Shown one piece after another: positions 51,972 to 61,216 of a stretch of DNA of 64,000 bases. This stretch comes from Akkermansia muciniphila (GTDB lineage: Bacteria > Verrucomicrobiota > Verrucomicrobiia > Verrucomicrobiales > Akkermansiaceae). Each line of letters starts with the position of its first letter. The first letter of the stretch is position 1. The notes below the pieces were generated by a model, which was given only the letters and a program-made list of their open reading frames with translations, was not told the origin of the DNA and made no database searches. The stretch is taken from NCBI GenBank assembly GCA_004557455.1, contig SFDX01000015.1, forward strand, positions 1-64,000, in the 5' to 3' direction. The position numbers and the translations under genes are program-made.

Positions 51972-54146
51972 ATGAAACACCGAATGCGAATTCTGATAGC
52001 CCTTTTGTTGACCTGTCTGCTGCCCTCGACGGGGTTGGGAGCGGGGATGGATTTTTACCCGGCGTGGTCGAAGATCAGCGTGGAGCAGAGCATGGCGGAG
52101 TTGGACCAAGCCATGCGTGAGGCCTCCGAGCAAGTGGAGGGCATCAAGCGCCTGCGGCCGGAGGAGATGAGCTGGGAGAATGTTTTTGCGGTGTTGGATG
52201 ATGCCCTGATGACGCCGGCGGAGGTGCAGGTGATCGGCATCGGTCTGAAGGATTGCGTGATGCGTACGCCGGAGATACAGCAGGCGCAGGACCGCTCCGC
52301 CACGGAGCTGAAGAATCTGGAAAACAAGATGCTGAGCGACCCCGAGCTGTGGCGTGCCGTGCAGACGGCTGCCGAGCAGGAGTGGGTCGGCAAGCTGTCG
52401 CCCGGGCAGCGTTATTTCATCACCTCTATCTTACACGAGTTCCGCCGCCACGGGGCGCATCTGCCGGCAGAGGTACGCGAGGAGCTGCGGCAGGTGGATG
52501 CCGAGTTGACCGGCGTGAGCACCGAATACGACCGCCGCTATCGCGAGGCGCAGGCCGGTTGGAGTATGACGGTGACCGATGCCGCCGAGCTGGAGGGTAT
52601 GCCTGAGAACCTGCTGCAGACGGCGGAGGCAGCCGCTGCGGCGCGCGGACTCGGCACCCCGGAGAAGCCGCAATACCTCCTCAGCATCGGTGATATGACC
52701 GCCTCCGCCGCCATGGCCTTCTGCCGGAAGGAGTCAACCCGCCGCGCGGTGTACATGGGCATCAACTGCCCGGATTTGAAGGGGCCGCAGGCGAATGCCG
52801 AGCTGCTGGACCGCCTGCTCTCCCTGCGCCTGAGGAAGGCTCAGTTGCTCGGATATAACAGTTATGCCGATTTTGTGACGGAGCAGCACATGACCCGCAA
52901 TGGGCAGGGTGCCTTGGATTTCGTCGACGGGCTGATGAAGGGCGCGAAAGCCGACTTTGATGCGGAGCTGGCGGGTATGCAGAAGGTGGCGCGCATGTCC
53001 GGCCTGTACCCGGACGAGCCGGAACCGCTCATGCAGCCTTGGGATGTCCATTACTGTGTCTTGGCCTATGAGTCCATGCAATACGTGCCGAGCCATCATG
53101 CGTGGCAGTTGGATGACTACTTGGAGTTCAACAGCGTGCTGCGCGGACTCTTCGCCATCAGCCGCAAACTCTTTGATATTAACATCCGCGAGCTGCCCGT
53201 GTACTGCCCCGGCGGGCAGACCGAAGCCGCGCCGGAGGCTGTGGAGGTGTGGCTGCCCGGGGTACGTGTGTTCGAGATTTCGGACAACAAGACGGGGCAG
53301 CATCTCGGCTCTTTCTATTTAGATGACACGGCGCGCCCGAATAAGCACGCCGGTCCCATGACCGGCCCCCTGCGCTGCAGCCGCACCGGGGCGAACGGGG
53401 AGCCGCGCTTGCCGAATCTCTGCGTGATGAGCCTGGTGCGCCGTCCGGATGGCGATGGCGGGCCGGATATTCTGTCTCAGCAGGACCTGCGCTCTCTGTT
53501 CCATGAATTCGGGCATGTGCTGCAGATGCTCTTGGCGGACACCCCGACCCGCGCGCAGAGTGCGGTGATGGTGCCCACCGATTTCGCGGAATTGCCCAGC
53601 ACCCTGATGGAGAAGATGGTGAACGAGAAAGCGGCCATTCGCCTATATGCACGGCATCGCAAGACCGGTAAGGTCATCCCCAAGCGCGTGGCAGAGCCAC
53701 TCTTCCTGCCCGGTGGGGACTCCACTGCTGCAACGGAATTGCAGGGTACCCTGAATATCTGTAAGCTGGATTTAGAGGCCAACCTGCACTACGCCGAACG
53801 TTTCCGAGGCAAGGATTTGGATGAAGTGAGCCGGCAGATTCTGGCGGGGTATGACTTCCCGGTGCGGAGCACACCGCTGAGCGTGATGCGCATTTGCCTG
53901 CACCTGGCGAACGATGTCTATGGCTCGGCCTACTACTCCTACCTGTGGAGCGAGATGCTGGCCTTGGAGGCCTTGGAGCGCATCCGCCGCGAGGGGCTGA
54001 ACGCCAAGACCGGTGCGGCCCTGCGGCGTGAGATTCTGGCCCCCTTCGGCTCGCGGCCTGCCGGGGAGTCCGTGCGTGCCTTCCTGGGGCATGACCCGGA
54101 TCCCGGGGTGATCATCCGCTCCATGCAGTCAAAGCGCCGCCGTTGA
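51972..54146 (+). CDS. Secreted M3-family metallopeptidase (oligopeptidase/Dcp-like)
   Basis: A 724-residue zinc peptidase of the thimet-oligopeptidase/peptidyl-dipeptidase family. The signal peptide (MKHRMRILIALLLTCLLPSTGLGA) puts it in the periplasm or outside, unlike cytoplasmic OpdA. The catalytic motif is LFHEFGHVLQ (about residue 508) with the second zinc-ligand Glu downstream; other family marks are RLRKAQLLGYNSYADFV (about 285), LGSFYLDDTARPNKHAGPM (about 445) and a late SAYYSYLWSEMLA. It would cut short peptides, possibly host or mucin derived. It has its own promoter and converges with aroD after 8 bp. Confidence 0.9.
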   Translation: MKHRMRILIALLLTCLLPSTGLGAGMDFYPAWSKISVEQSMAELDQAMREASEQVEGIKRLRPEEMSWENVFAVLDDALMTPAEVQVIGIGLKDCVMRTPEIQQAQDRSATELKNLENKMLSDPELWRAVQTAAEQEWVGKLSPGQRYFITSILHEFRRHGAHLPAEVREELRQVDAELTGVSTEYDRRYREAQAGWSMTVTDAAELEGMPENLLQTAEAAAAARGLGTPEKPQYLLSIGDMTASAAMAFCRKESTRRAVYMGINCPDLKGPQANAELLDRLLSLRLRKAQLLGYNSYADFVTEQHMTRNGQGALDFVDGLMKGAKADFDAELAGMQKVARMSGLYPDEPEPLMQPWDVHYCVLAYESMQYVPSHHAWQLDDYLEFNSVLRGLFAISRKLFDINIRELPVYCPGGQTEAAPEAVEVWLPGVRVFEISDNKTGQHLGSFYLDDTARPNKHAGPMTGPLRCSRTGANGEPRLPNLCVMSLVRRPDGDGGPDILSQQDLRSLFHEFGHVLQMLLADTPTRAQSAVMVPTDFAELPSTLMEKMVNEKAAIRLYARHRKTGKVIPKRVAEPLFLPGGDSTAATELQGTLNICKLDLEANLHYAERFRGKDLDEVSRQILAGYDFPVRSTPLSVMRICLHLANDVYGSAYYSYLWSEMLALEALERIRREGLNAKTGAALRREILAPFGSRPAGESVRAFLGHDPDPGVIIRSMQSKRRR

Positions 54147-54154
54147 GGGACGGC

Positions 54155-54862
54155 TTACAGCTCGGCGGCGGGCAGTTGGCGCAGGGCTTGGCGGCACAGC
54201 GGGGCAGACCACTGGCCGGGCGCGGCGGGTGTGGTGCCCAGGTAGCCGTAGATCAGGCAGCTGCCGAGCTGGCAGTACATCAGGCGACTGGTGGGACCCA
54301 GCGGGCCCATGCCCATGACCGCCACGGGACCGCCGGCGCGCCGCAGCAGCTCCACCCCCGCCATGATGTCCTCCGGGCGGTTCAGGCGGAAAGCGAACTT
54401 GACCACCTGCGCCCCGGCAGCGCGGGCGGCTTCCTCCGCGCGCAGCATGTCATCCACCGACGGCGTGGCGCGGAAGTCGTGCATCGAGGCAATCAGAGGG
54501 ATTCCTGCCTCTGCCGCTGCCTGCACCAGCTCCCCCGCCCCGGGCAACTGCGCAGCCTCCCAATCCACCGCTGCCGCCACAGGCAGCAGGTGCAGGGCCA
54601 TGGCCAAGCGCGTGGGCTCCGGAATACCCCGGCTGCCGCCCTCGCTCGCGTGCCGAATTGTCAGCAGCAGCGGGCGCGTGCATCGGTCTGCCTTCAGGTG
54701 CTCCGCGCCGAGGATGGGCGGCATGGAATCCACCCGCAGCTCCACGATGTCGCACGCCGGCTTACACCCGGGAGCCGTAACGCTCAGCCAGGTTTTAAGG
54801 TCCGAAACAGTACCGACAACAAGCGGCGTGCGAAGCGAAGCGAAAGAAAGCGGAGTGGTCAT
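54155..54862 (-). CDS. aroD: Type I 3-dehydroquinate dehydratase
   Basis: A 235-residue TIM-barrel enzyme of the shikimate pathway. CDIVELRVDSM (about residue 37), LLTIRHASEGGS (about 63), catalytic His in IASMHDFRATPS (about 126) and the Schiff-base Lys in VVKFAFRLN (about 154) are present, and MGPLGPTSRLMY occurs near the end. ATG 54862 fits the family N-terminus; longer in-frame starts lie upstream of the promoter. The -10 box ends 9 nt before the ATG. Transcribed alone. Confidence 0.9.
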   Translation of the reverse strand: MTTPLSFASLRTPLVVGTVSDLKTWLSVTAPGCKPACDIVELRVDSMPPILGAEHLKADRCTRPLLLTIRHASEGGSRGIPEPTRLAMALHLLPVAAAVDWEAAQLPGAGELVQAAAEAGIPLIASMHDFRATPSVDDMLRAEEAARAAGAQVVKFAFRLNRPEDIMAGVELLRRAGGPVAVMGMGPLGPTSRLMYCQLGSCLIYGYLGTTPAAPGQWSAPLCRQALRQLPAAEL

Positions 54863-54871
54863 GGTGCCCCC

Positions 54872-54900
54872 TTTATACCACAGCCTCCCCCCCGCTGCAA
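54872..54900 (-). promoter_or_regulatory. Promoter of aroD
   Basis: On the minus strand: TTGCAG (54895-54900), a 17-bp spacer, TATAAA (54872-54877). The rest of the gap up to about 55240 holds no gene I can support. Confidence 0.65.
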
Positions 54901-55243
54901 GGCAAAAATGCAGCGAGTTCGGAAATCTGAGCCCCGCAGAGGAGAGAGATTTCATGCCGCTGTGGCCGTGGAAACCGGGAGTTGCTGACCGCGGAATGAA
55001 AGGAATTTCCGGAGAGCCGGTGATATGCCGAGCTGGACACAGACTGCATGCCGGCGGGGTAGCAGCTCCCTTGATTGTTTGATAAAATATAAAGTTGCCT
55101 ACTGTGAACAGGCTCCGACGTCTTGCCTAAGAGCAGCATGATATACAGGTTTCCGAAAATTCCCTTTATTCCGCGGTCAAAATTATTCTCGCATTCTACC
55201 AAATCAGCGGTCAGTAATCTCACCTTCCCTCTCTGTAGCCGGA

Positions 55244-55280
55244 GAAGGCGCTGCAAGGTCGGACAACCTGCAGCGCCTTC
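55244..55280 (-). terminator. Hairpin downstream of the SNF2 gene
   Basis: GAAGGCGCTGCA-AGG pairs with CCTGCAGCGCCTTC (55267-55280), 14 bp with one bulged base and an 8-nt loop. It lies 22 bp after the SNF2 stop on the minus strand. There is no strong T tract. Confidence 0.6.
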
Positions 55281-55302
55281 GGGTAAGGGAGGTGGGGTGG
55301 GC

Positions 55303-58300
55303 TTATGACTCCGGGAGGAGGTCCTCGTCCTCGTTGTCCTCGCCGCCGTGGGCCAAGATGAACTGAAGGTCGCTGAGGTCGAGGCTGGAAGCGAAGCCCT
55401 CATCACCGAGCACGTTGGTAACGAGCTGGTTCTTCTGCTCCTGCAGCACGCGGATCTTCTCCTCGACTGAATCGCGGGTAAGGAGTCGGTACGCGATCAC
55501 CTTGTTCTTCTGGCCGATACGGTGGGTACGGTCGATAGCCTGGGCCTCCACGGCGGGGTTCCACCACGGATCGTAGAGGATGACGTAGGAAGCGGAGGTA
55601 AGGTTAATACCGGCACCACCGGCCTTGAGCGAAAGGAGGAAGACGCTGGGCTCCTTGGTGGTCTGGAAGCTCTCGATTTCCGCCTTGCGGTCCTTGGTCT
55701 GGCCGGTCAGGTAATTGAAGGGCCGATTCTCCAGCTCCAAGCGCGCCTTGATAATCTCCAGCATCGCGACGAACTGGGAGAACACGAGCACCTTGTGCCC
55801 CTCCTCACGCAGCTGATCCAGCAGGTAGAAGAGCGCGTTGAGCTTGGCGCTGTCCTCCTTGGCGTACTTGGCATCCACCAAGCCCGGGTGGCAGCAGATC
55901 TGGCGCAGGCGCATGAGCCCCTGCAGAATGGCAAAGGAGTTCTTCTTGACGGATTCGTCGGAATCCCAGCCGAGCAGCGCCTTCTGAATGCGGCGCAACT
56001 CCGCCTTGTAGAGCTGGCGCTGAATGCCCTCCATCTTGGCATACACCTCCTCCTCCGTGCAGGGCGGCAGGTCGTGCGCCACCTGTTGCTTGGTACGGCG
56101 GAGCAGGAAGGGCTTGAGACGCGCCGCGAGGCGATTCTGGCTCTGCGAATCCTTCCGCTTGTCGAAGCGCTTCTTGAAGTACGCCCGGCTGCCGAGCACG
56201 CCCGGCATAGCGAAAGCCATCAGCGACCACATATCCATGAGCCCGTTTTCGATAGGCGTACCGGAGAGCACGAGGCGGTTGTATGCCGTAATCTCCCGCG
56301 CAGCCTTAGCCGCCTTGGAGTCCGGGTTCTTGATCTGCTGGCCCTCATCCAGAATGACCGTGAGCCACTTGATGGCATTGATCTGCTCCCCGCAGACGCG
56401 GAGCTGGGCGTAGTTGATGACCACCATATCACAGGAGGTCAGGATGTTTTCCACCCGCGCCTGCTCCTTGTTGCGGATAACCATTACGCGGATTCCCGGC
56501 GCGAACTTCTCCGTCTCCCCGGCCCACACATCGAGCACGGACTTGGGGCAAACGATGAGCACCGGCGGGATGGTAACCGGCTCCCCGCCGTCTATCTGAT
56601 TGCGGCGCACATAGTCCTCCCGCAGCCAGAGCATGTAGGTGATGGACTGAATGGTCTTACCCAAGCCCATATCATCCGCCAGAATACCGCCGAAGCCGTT
56701 GACCGCCAGATAGGCCAAGAAGTGGAAGCCCTCCACCTGATAGGGGCGAAGCGTGGCCTGCAGGGTCGTGGGTACATCCGGGTGCACATCGATACGGATC
56801 TCCGAGGTACGCTCCTTAATCTTCTGCCAAGCCTTCGGGTCGAACACCTCCGCCGCCCGCGGGTCCGCCAGCTGCAGCGCGTGCATGCGGTGCGTCTCAC
56901 CGGAAAGGTCGAAGGGATCCAAGCCCAGCTTGGTGACGGCATCGCGCTGGGCATCATCCAGCTTGATTTCCAAGCGCATCCAGCGGCCGTCATCCATGCG
57001 CACATAACCGCCGCGCGCAGAAACAAGGGAGCGGATCTGCTCCTTCGTGAGGGTGACGCCCTCCACGTCGATGACCACGCGCAGGTCGAACCAGTCGATT
57101 TCCTGATTGACAACCTCGAAGCGGATAGCCGCAGCCACGGGGTCCGCCAGCAGGGACTTAAGGTTGTGGTCCATCTCCACTTTGATGGACTCCGGGATGT
57201 TCTTGGCCCACTCCGCGAACTTCTCCGGGAACTGCTTGGTGATGCGGCTCTTGAATGCAGCGAGCTGCGCATCGTAGGTAAAGTTCATCTCGCTGAGCAA
57301 GTCCGGAATGGGGTAGAGGTAATCACGGATAAAGCGCAGCAGCGTGTTATCCTTCATCGGCGCCTGCTCCACCAGCTCCCAGTCATCCTTGCCCAAGTGC
57401 TCCTTGCGGCGGCCGGGGTCATCCTGAGCGGTAACATCCAGCAGCACATGCTCGGTATCCGCACTCGTCAGGCCGCGCACGATCTTCATGTTGAAGGTGG
57501 GCTTCATCTCGATGTCCACCACGCGCTCCTCCATGCTGGGGGGCAGGGTGGCGCCGATCTTGCGCAGGAACTCCACGCCCTCCAAGCTGTCGATTACGCA
57601 CTTGGGGATGGAGTAACGCGGTTCCACCTCCGTGGTCTCCAACCAGCAGGGCGGGCCCGGGAAGACCGTTTCATCGGACTGGTAGAGCTCTACCAACCCC
57701 GGTAGCTGGCGCACGGAGTGGGTAACATGCGTGCCGTCCGCCGTGATGAGCTGCAGGCCGTAGCAATCCGGCACAATGGGATCATCGATGCAGATCCAGC
57801 GCAGCGGCGCCGTCACTACCTTGAAGTAGCATTCATCCAAGTTCACCAGGTAGCCCTTGAGCGCCGGCTGCTGGAAGAGGCGGTTCATCACACGGCAGGC
57901 CGCCTCCCGGTCCAAATCCAGCACCACGGTCTGCTCCCGCTCGGCGAAGTCGCGCAGCACGTTGACCAAGATGTCCGTCTGCGGGTCCGTCACCAGGGCG
58001 CCGTAAAGGAACTCGCTGAGGATGGCATCCAACTGAGCACGCTCGCGGATGGCGATCCAGTCCTCCTTGAGGTTGAAGCGGTACTCAAAGTGCGCTTCGT
58101 TGATGGTCGAGACCAAGCGCATGTACATGGGGTGGCGCGGCGGCTGGGGCGGGCGCTCGTTCACGCCCTGAATACGCGCGTACCAGGTATCCACCTCCTT
58201 CTCCCGCTCCCACTGCGCGATGCGGCTCTGCACCTTCGAGAGGTCCGTCACGCATTCCATGAAATCCGGGTAGGTAATGCGCTTCTTGTGGAAGGCATAG

Positions 58301-58851
58301 GCGATGTAGTTCCAGAACTCCAGAATGTTGCGCGGCGGCGTGGGCCAGAGGTCCAGGGCATCGTACCCCGTGATCTCCCAGCGAGCGTTCAGGCGCACCA
58401 GGTCGTGGTCGTGTATCTCCTGCTCGATGGCAAAGCGGCGGTAGCGTTTCTCCAGCTTGGTGACGAATTCTGCCTCCTTGTCATCCAGTTCCCGGCCCAG
58501 CTTCTCTTCCAGGATGTCAGTGAGGGGTGTTTCATCCAGCTCGTTGGGACTCTCCGGCATGTTGGCGCCGCGGTACAGGCGCTCCACCATGGTGGCTACC
58601 ATGCAGGCCCCGGCAATCTCCTCGGACTCCGCGCTGCAGGAGCCGTACCAGCGGTTGCCCTGCAGGCGCAGGCTCGTTCGGAAAACGCCTTGCTTGGTTT
58701 CCACCCGCCCCTGGATGAAGAGGTGATTGCCGAAAATCTGCGTGACGGCGCCGTCCTTCTGCAACTTCTCGCCGAGGTTGCGCACGTCCTCGGAGTAGGC
58801 GTTCAGAAAGTTTAATGTAGCTCGGTCAGGATTGAGAGAAGCACTTAACAT
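55303..58851 (-). CDS. SNF2-family DNA helicase/ATPase
   Basis: A 1182-residue protein. The C-terminal half holds the SNF2 ATPase: motif I GGILADDMGLGKTIQ (about 715), motif II VILDEGQQIKN, motif III LSGTPIENGLMDMWSL, motif V ASYVILYDPWWNPAVE and motif VI QAIDRTHRIGQKNKV (about 1105). The N-terminal 650 residues are mostly helical, without a recognised zinc finger. Bacterial SNF2 proteins are DNA translocases that interact with RNA polymerase or DNA repair; some belong to defence islands, but no defence partner is beside it here. ATG 58851 (MLSASLNP) is chosen because the promoter lies about 80 bp upstream and longer starts run into it. Confidence 0.9.
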   Translation of the reverse strand: MLSASLNPDRATLNFLNAYSEDVRNLGEKLQKDGAVTQIFGNHLFIQGRVETKQGVFRTSLRLQGNRWYGSCSAESEEIAGACMVATMVERLYRGANMPESPNELDETPLTDILEEKLGRELDDKEAEFVTKLEKRYRRFAIEQEIHDHDLVRLNARWEITGYDALDLWPTPPRNILEFWNYIAYAFHKKRITYPDFMECVTDLSKVQSRIAQWEREKEVDTWYARIQGVNERPPQPPRHPMYMRLVSTINEAHFEYRFNLKEDWIAIRERAQLDAILSEFLYGALVTDPQTDILVNVLRDFAEREQTVVLDLDREAACRVMNRLFQQPALKGYLVNLDECYFKVVTAPLRWICIDDPIVPDCYGLQLITADGTHVTHSVRQLPGLVELYQSDETVFPGPPCWLETTEVEPRYSIPKCVIDSLEGVEFLRKIGATLPPSMEERVVDIEMKPTFNMKIVRGLTSADTEHVLLDVTAQDDPGRRKEHLGKDDWELVEQAPMKDNTLLRFIRDYLYPIPDLLSEMNFTYDAQLAAFKSRITKQFPEKFAEWAKNIPESIKVEMDHNLKSLLADPVAAAIRFEVVNQEIDWFDLRVVIDVEGVTLTKEQIRSLVSARGGYVRMDDGRWMRLEIKLDDAQRDAVTKLGLDPFDLSGETHRMHALQLADPRAAEVFDPKAWQKIKERTSEIRIDVHPDVPTTLQATLRPYQVEGFHFLAYLAVNGFGGILADDMGLGKTIQSITYMLWLREDYVRRNQIDGGEPVTIPPVLIVCPKSVLDVWAGETEKFAPGIRVMVIRNKEQARVENILTSCDMVVINYAQLRVCGEQINAIKWLTVILDEGQQIKNPDSKAAKAAREITAYNRLVLSGTPIENGLMDMWSLMAFAMPGVLGSRAYFKKRFDKRKDSQSQNRLAARLKPFLLRRTKQQVAHDLPPCTEEEVYAKMEGIQRQLYKAELRRIQKALLGWDSDESVKKNSFAILQGLMRLRQICCHPGLVDAKYAKEDSAKLNALFYLLDQLREEGHKVLVFSQFVAMLEIIKARLELENRPFNYLTGQTKDRKAEIESFQTTKEPSVFLLSLKAGGAGINLTSASYVILYDPWWNPAVEAQAIDRTHRIGQKNKVIAYRLLTRDSVEEKIRVLQEQKNQLVTNVLGDEGFASSLDLSDLQFILAHGGEDNEDEDLLPES

Positions 58852-58933
58852 GTTTGCACTGGACTTGGGAAATGGCGCGCCGCCCGCCGGAAAAAGGAGC
58901 CCCCGGCGTACAACGGCGTGCAGCACGTGTACT

Positions 58934-58962
58934 TTTATAGCACACTTTCCCCGATGATGCAA
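58934..58962 (-). promoter_or_regulatory. Promoter of the SNF2 gene
   Basis: On the minus strand: TTGCAT (58957-58962), a 17-bp spacer, TATAAA (58934-58939). The leader is about 76 nt. Confidence 0.65.
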
Positions 58963-59060
58963 GATGTGAGCGAGCGATTTTTGCATTTTTTTGCAAAATC
59001 GGGGCGCGTCGCCGGAGCCCGGGACGCCGTAAAAGGTAGGGGAGCTGACAGAAAAGGGGC

Positions 59061-59089
59061 TTGCAGAGCGGGGCGGCCGGGCCTATGAT
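59061..59089 (+). promoter_or_regulatory. Promoter of the L,D-transpeptidase-like gene
   Basis: TTGCAG (59061-59066), a 17-bp spacer, TATGAT (59084-59089). It ends 6 nt before the ATG at 59096. Confidence 0.7.
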
Positions 59090-59095
59090 GGGGGC

Positions 59096-59842
59096 ATGAT
59101 GATGCGTTTACTCTGCGTGCTCACGGGGCTGTGGCTGTCCGCCGCGGCTTGGGCGCGCTTGCCGGAGGGCTGCACCCAGGCGGTGGTGGGGATGACGGAG
59201 GGCTGGAACAGCCCGCACGCCAAGGTTTACCTGGTGGAGAAGGACCGCTCCGGCAAATGGCAGCGCGTGCTCGGGCCTGTCTCCGCCCGCCTGGGGCGCA
59301 ACGGCGCGGTCTGGGGGCTGGGGCTGCACACCAACCCGGCCGGGGCCGTTACTAAAAAGGAGGGCGACGGACGTACGCCGGCGGGTATCTTCCGCATCGG
59401 CGGGCTGTGGACGACGACCGGCACCCCGGTGAAGCACCACCGCCGCCTTCCGGAGGTGCGGGTGGATGCGCGGGACCTCTGGGTGTCCGACCCCAAGACG
59501 CCGCATCTGTATAACCGCTATGTACGGCTGGACCACCCGGCGGCTTCGGCTTGGGAGCTGCGCGAGCAGATGAAGCAGAATGACTACGCGCACAGCATCA
59601 AGCTGCAAATCTGCCACAACTCGCCGGATACCCCGGGGCGGCCGGTGCCGGGGGCGGGTTCGTCTATTTTCTTCCACATCTGGCGGGACGGCGGCAAATA
59701 TCCCACGGCGGGCTGCACGGCGATGGGGGAGCAGAATCTGCGGGCCATCATCGCTCGGCTGAATCCGGATCGCAAGCCGGTTTACATCATGCTGCCGCGG
59801 GAGGCCTATGCGCGTTACCGCACGGAGTGGCGGCTGCCTTGA
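59096..59842 (+). CDS. Secreted L,D-transpeptidase-like (YkuD-fold) protein
   Basis: A 248-residue protein with a signal peptide (MMMRLLCVLTGLWLSAAAWA). The catalytic region is FFHIWRDGGKYPTAGCTAM (about residues 197-215): the His and the Thr-Ala-Gly-Cys motif match the HXn-(S/T)-x-G-C signature of L,D-transpeptidases, with Cys as nucleophile. Upstream, KEGDGRTPAGIFRIG is the usual strand-loop of the fold. The layout is closest to the longer 'ErfK/YbiS-like' relatives without a LysM domain. It probably acts on peptidoglycan cross-links or attachments. Three successive ATGs (59096, 59099, 59102); the first fits a leaderless mRNA. Confidence 0.8.
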   Translation: MMMRLLCVLTGLWLSAAAWARLPEGCTQAVVGMTEGWNSPHAKVYLVEKDRSGKWQRVLGPVSARLGRNGAVWGLGLHTNPAGAVTKKEGDGRTPAGIFRIGGLWTTTGTPVKHHRRLPEVRVDARDLWVSDPKTPHLYNRYVRLDHPAASAWELREQMKQNDYAHSIKLQICHNSPDTPGRPVPGAGSSIFFHIWRDGGKYPTAGCTAMGEQNLRAIIARLNPDRKPVYIMLPREAYARYRTEWRLP

Positions 59843-59847
59843 CTGTT

Positions 59848-60993
59848 ATGAGCGATTCCTCCACCGAAACGGTTGAATGGCCGGAGTACGTGCCGCCCGC
59901 CCTGCGCCGCGGCGCTACCCCGCAGGAGTGGGCCGACCCGCGCTGGCAGCTGCGCCACTGTTTCTGCACGGCGCAACAGCTGGAGCAGGTGCTGCGGCTG
60001 ACGGATGAGGAGCGCGAGGCGCTGTCCGCGGCGGGGGGGCGACTCTCGGTGCGCGTCACGCCGCATTTCCTCAGCCTCATGCAGCCGGAGGATCCCCTCG
60101 ACCCGCTGCGCCTGCAGGTAATCCCGCGCCGCGGGGAGTTGCATGCCTACCCGGAGGAGATGCCGGACCCCTGCGGGGAGGACGCGGATATGAAGGCGCC
60201 GGGGCTGGTGCACCGTTACCCGGACCGCGTGTTACTGCTGGTCACGGATCGCTGCTCGAGCTACTGCCGCTACTGCACGCGCTCGCGCCTGGTTTCCGGC
60301 GGCCGCACGCGGCTCTTCGATGAGGAGGCCTGCCTGGACTACCTGCGCCGCCATACGGAGGTGCGGGATGTGCTCGTCTCCGGCGGGGACCCGCTGCTGC
60401 TGCCGGATGCGCGGCTGGAGGCGCTGCTGGCGCGCCTGCGGGCTATTCCGCACATCGAGCTGCTGCGGGTGGGTACGCGGGTGCCCATCATGCTGCCCAT
60501 GCGCATCACGCCCGCGCTGGGTGCCATGCTGCGCCGCTACGCCCCGCTGTTTATCTCGGTGCACTGCAACCACCCCCGGGAGCTTTGCCCGCAGACGCAG
60601 CAGGCCCTGGAGCTGCTGGCCGACCACGGGCTGCCCCTCGGCTGCCAAAGCGTGCTGCTGCGCGGGGTGAACGATGACCCGCAGACCATGCTGCGCCTCT
60701 GCCACCGCCTCCTGCAATGCCGCGTGCGCCCCTACTACCTCTACCAATGCGACCCCGTGCCCGGTACCCGCCACTTCCGCACGGATATCCGCTGCGGCCT
60801 GGACATCATCCGCCACCTCCGCGGCTTTACCTCCGGCTACGCCATCCCTCAATACGTCGTCGATGCCCCCGGCGGCGGCGGTAAGGTGCCCCTCAACCCG
60901 GACTATATCCTGGACCACACCCCCACCCACATCACCCTCCGCAACTACGCCGGCCACACCTACTCCTACCCCCTCCCCTCCCCGGAGCCCTGA
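59848..60993 (+). CDS. KamA-family radical SAM protein (lysine 2,3-aminomutase-like)
   Basis: A 381-residue radical SAM/PLP enzyme family member. The cluster motif CSSYCRYC (about residue 136) follows VLLLVTDR. Next are VSGGDPLLLPDARLEALL (about 177) and RVGTRVPIMLPMRITPALG (about 208). The GVNDDPQTMLRLCHRLLQCRVRPYYLYQCDPV segment (about 272) is typical of KamA/EpmB-like proteins, and PQYVVDAPGGGGKVPLNPDY near the end carries the PLP-site region. The lysine of the PLP Schiff base would be in GGGGKVP. The reaction may be lysine 2,3-aminomutation or a glutamate/EF-P-related variant. It starts 5 bp after the transpeptidase-like gene, probably co-transcribed. Confidence 0.88.
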   Translation: MSDSSTETVEWPEYVPPALRRGATPQEWADPRWQLRHCFCTAQQLEQVLRLTDEEREALSAAGGRLSVRVTPHFLSLMQPEDPLDPLRLQVIPRRGELHAYPEEMPDPCGEDADMKAPGLVHRYPDRVLLLVTDRCSSYCRYCTRSRLVSGGRTRLFDEEACLDYLRRHTEVRDVLVSGGDPLLLPDARLEALLARLRAIPHIELLRVGTRVPIMLPMRITPALGAMLRRYAPLFISVHCNHPRELCPQTQQALELLADHGLPLGCQSVLLRGVNDDPQTMLRLCHRLLQCRVRPYYLYQCDPVPGTRHFRTDIRCGLDIIRHLRGFTSGYAIPQYVVDAPGGGGKVPLNPDYILDHTPTHITLRNYAGHTYSYPLPSPEP

Positions 60994-61030
60994 GCCAACC
61001 TCCGCCGCCCCACCCTCCGCAGGCCGATTT

Positions 61031-61216
61031 TGCCTACTGCATTTTGAATGCTGGGTCAAGCATAAAAGTTGGAAAATCCGCAGTTTTCCTTCATTTTCTC
61101 GCACTTTTGCCCGACCTCTTCTCCGCCGGTCTCTACGCCCTCTTTGTCGCAAATTCAGCGTAAGTCGTTGAGCATCAACACTCTGCATGCCCTCTGCATT
61201 CAAAATGCTGTAGGCT
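61031..61216. repeat. Inverted-repeat promoter element B (before the giant surface protein)
   Basis: GCATT-TTG-AATGC (61039-61051) and its inverted copy GCATT-CAA-AATGC (61196-61208) flank about 145 bp. Leftward promoter: TTGACC (61054-61059), a 17-bp spacer, TAGGCA (61031-61036), pointing away from the surface protein gene. On the right, TAGGCT (61211-61216) sits outside the repeat with no -35 in place; inversion would put TTGACC 17 bp from it. Inner palindrome TTGA-GCA-TCAA at 61168-61178, 17 bp from the right GCATT, as in element A. The leader to the gene is about 130 nt. Confidence 0.7.

Noticed and set aside
55522..57705. Plus-strand frame of 727 codons opposite the SNF2 gene
   Set aside because: The SNF2 motifs are on the minus strand; the antisense frame mirrors its codon bias.
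58852..58986. 45-residue N-terminal extension of the SNF2 protein
   Set aside because: It would start upstream of the -35 box of the predicted promoter at 58934-58962, and the extension has no protein-like character.
26453..61216. Elements A-D as miniature transposons or CRISPR repeats
   Set aside because: There is no target duplication, no regular array spacing, and the inner sequences are mostly unrelated; the consistent promoter geometry fits regulation better.
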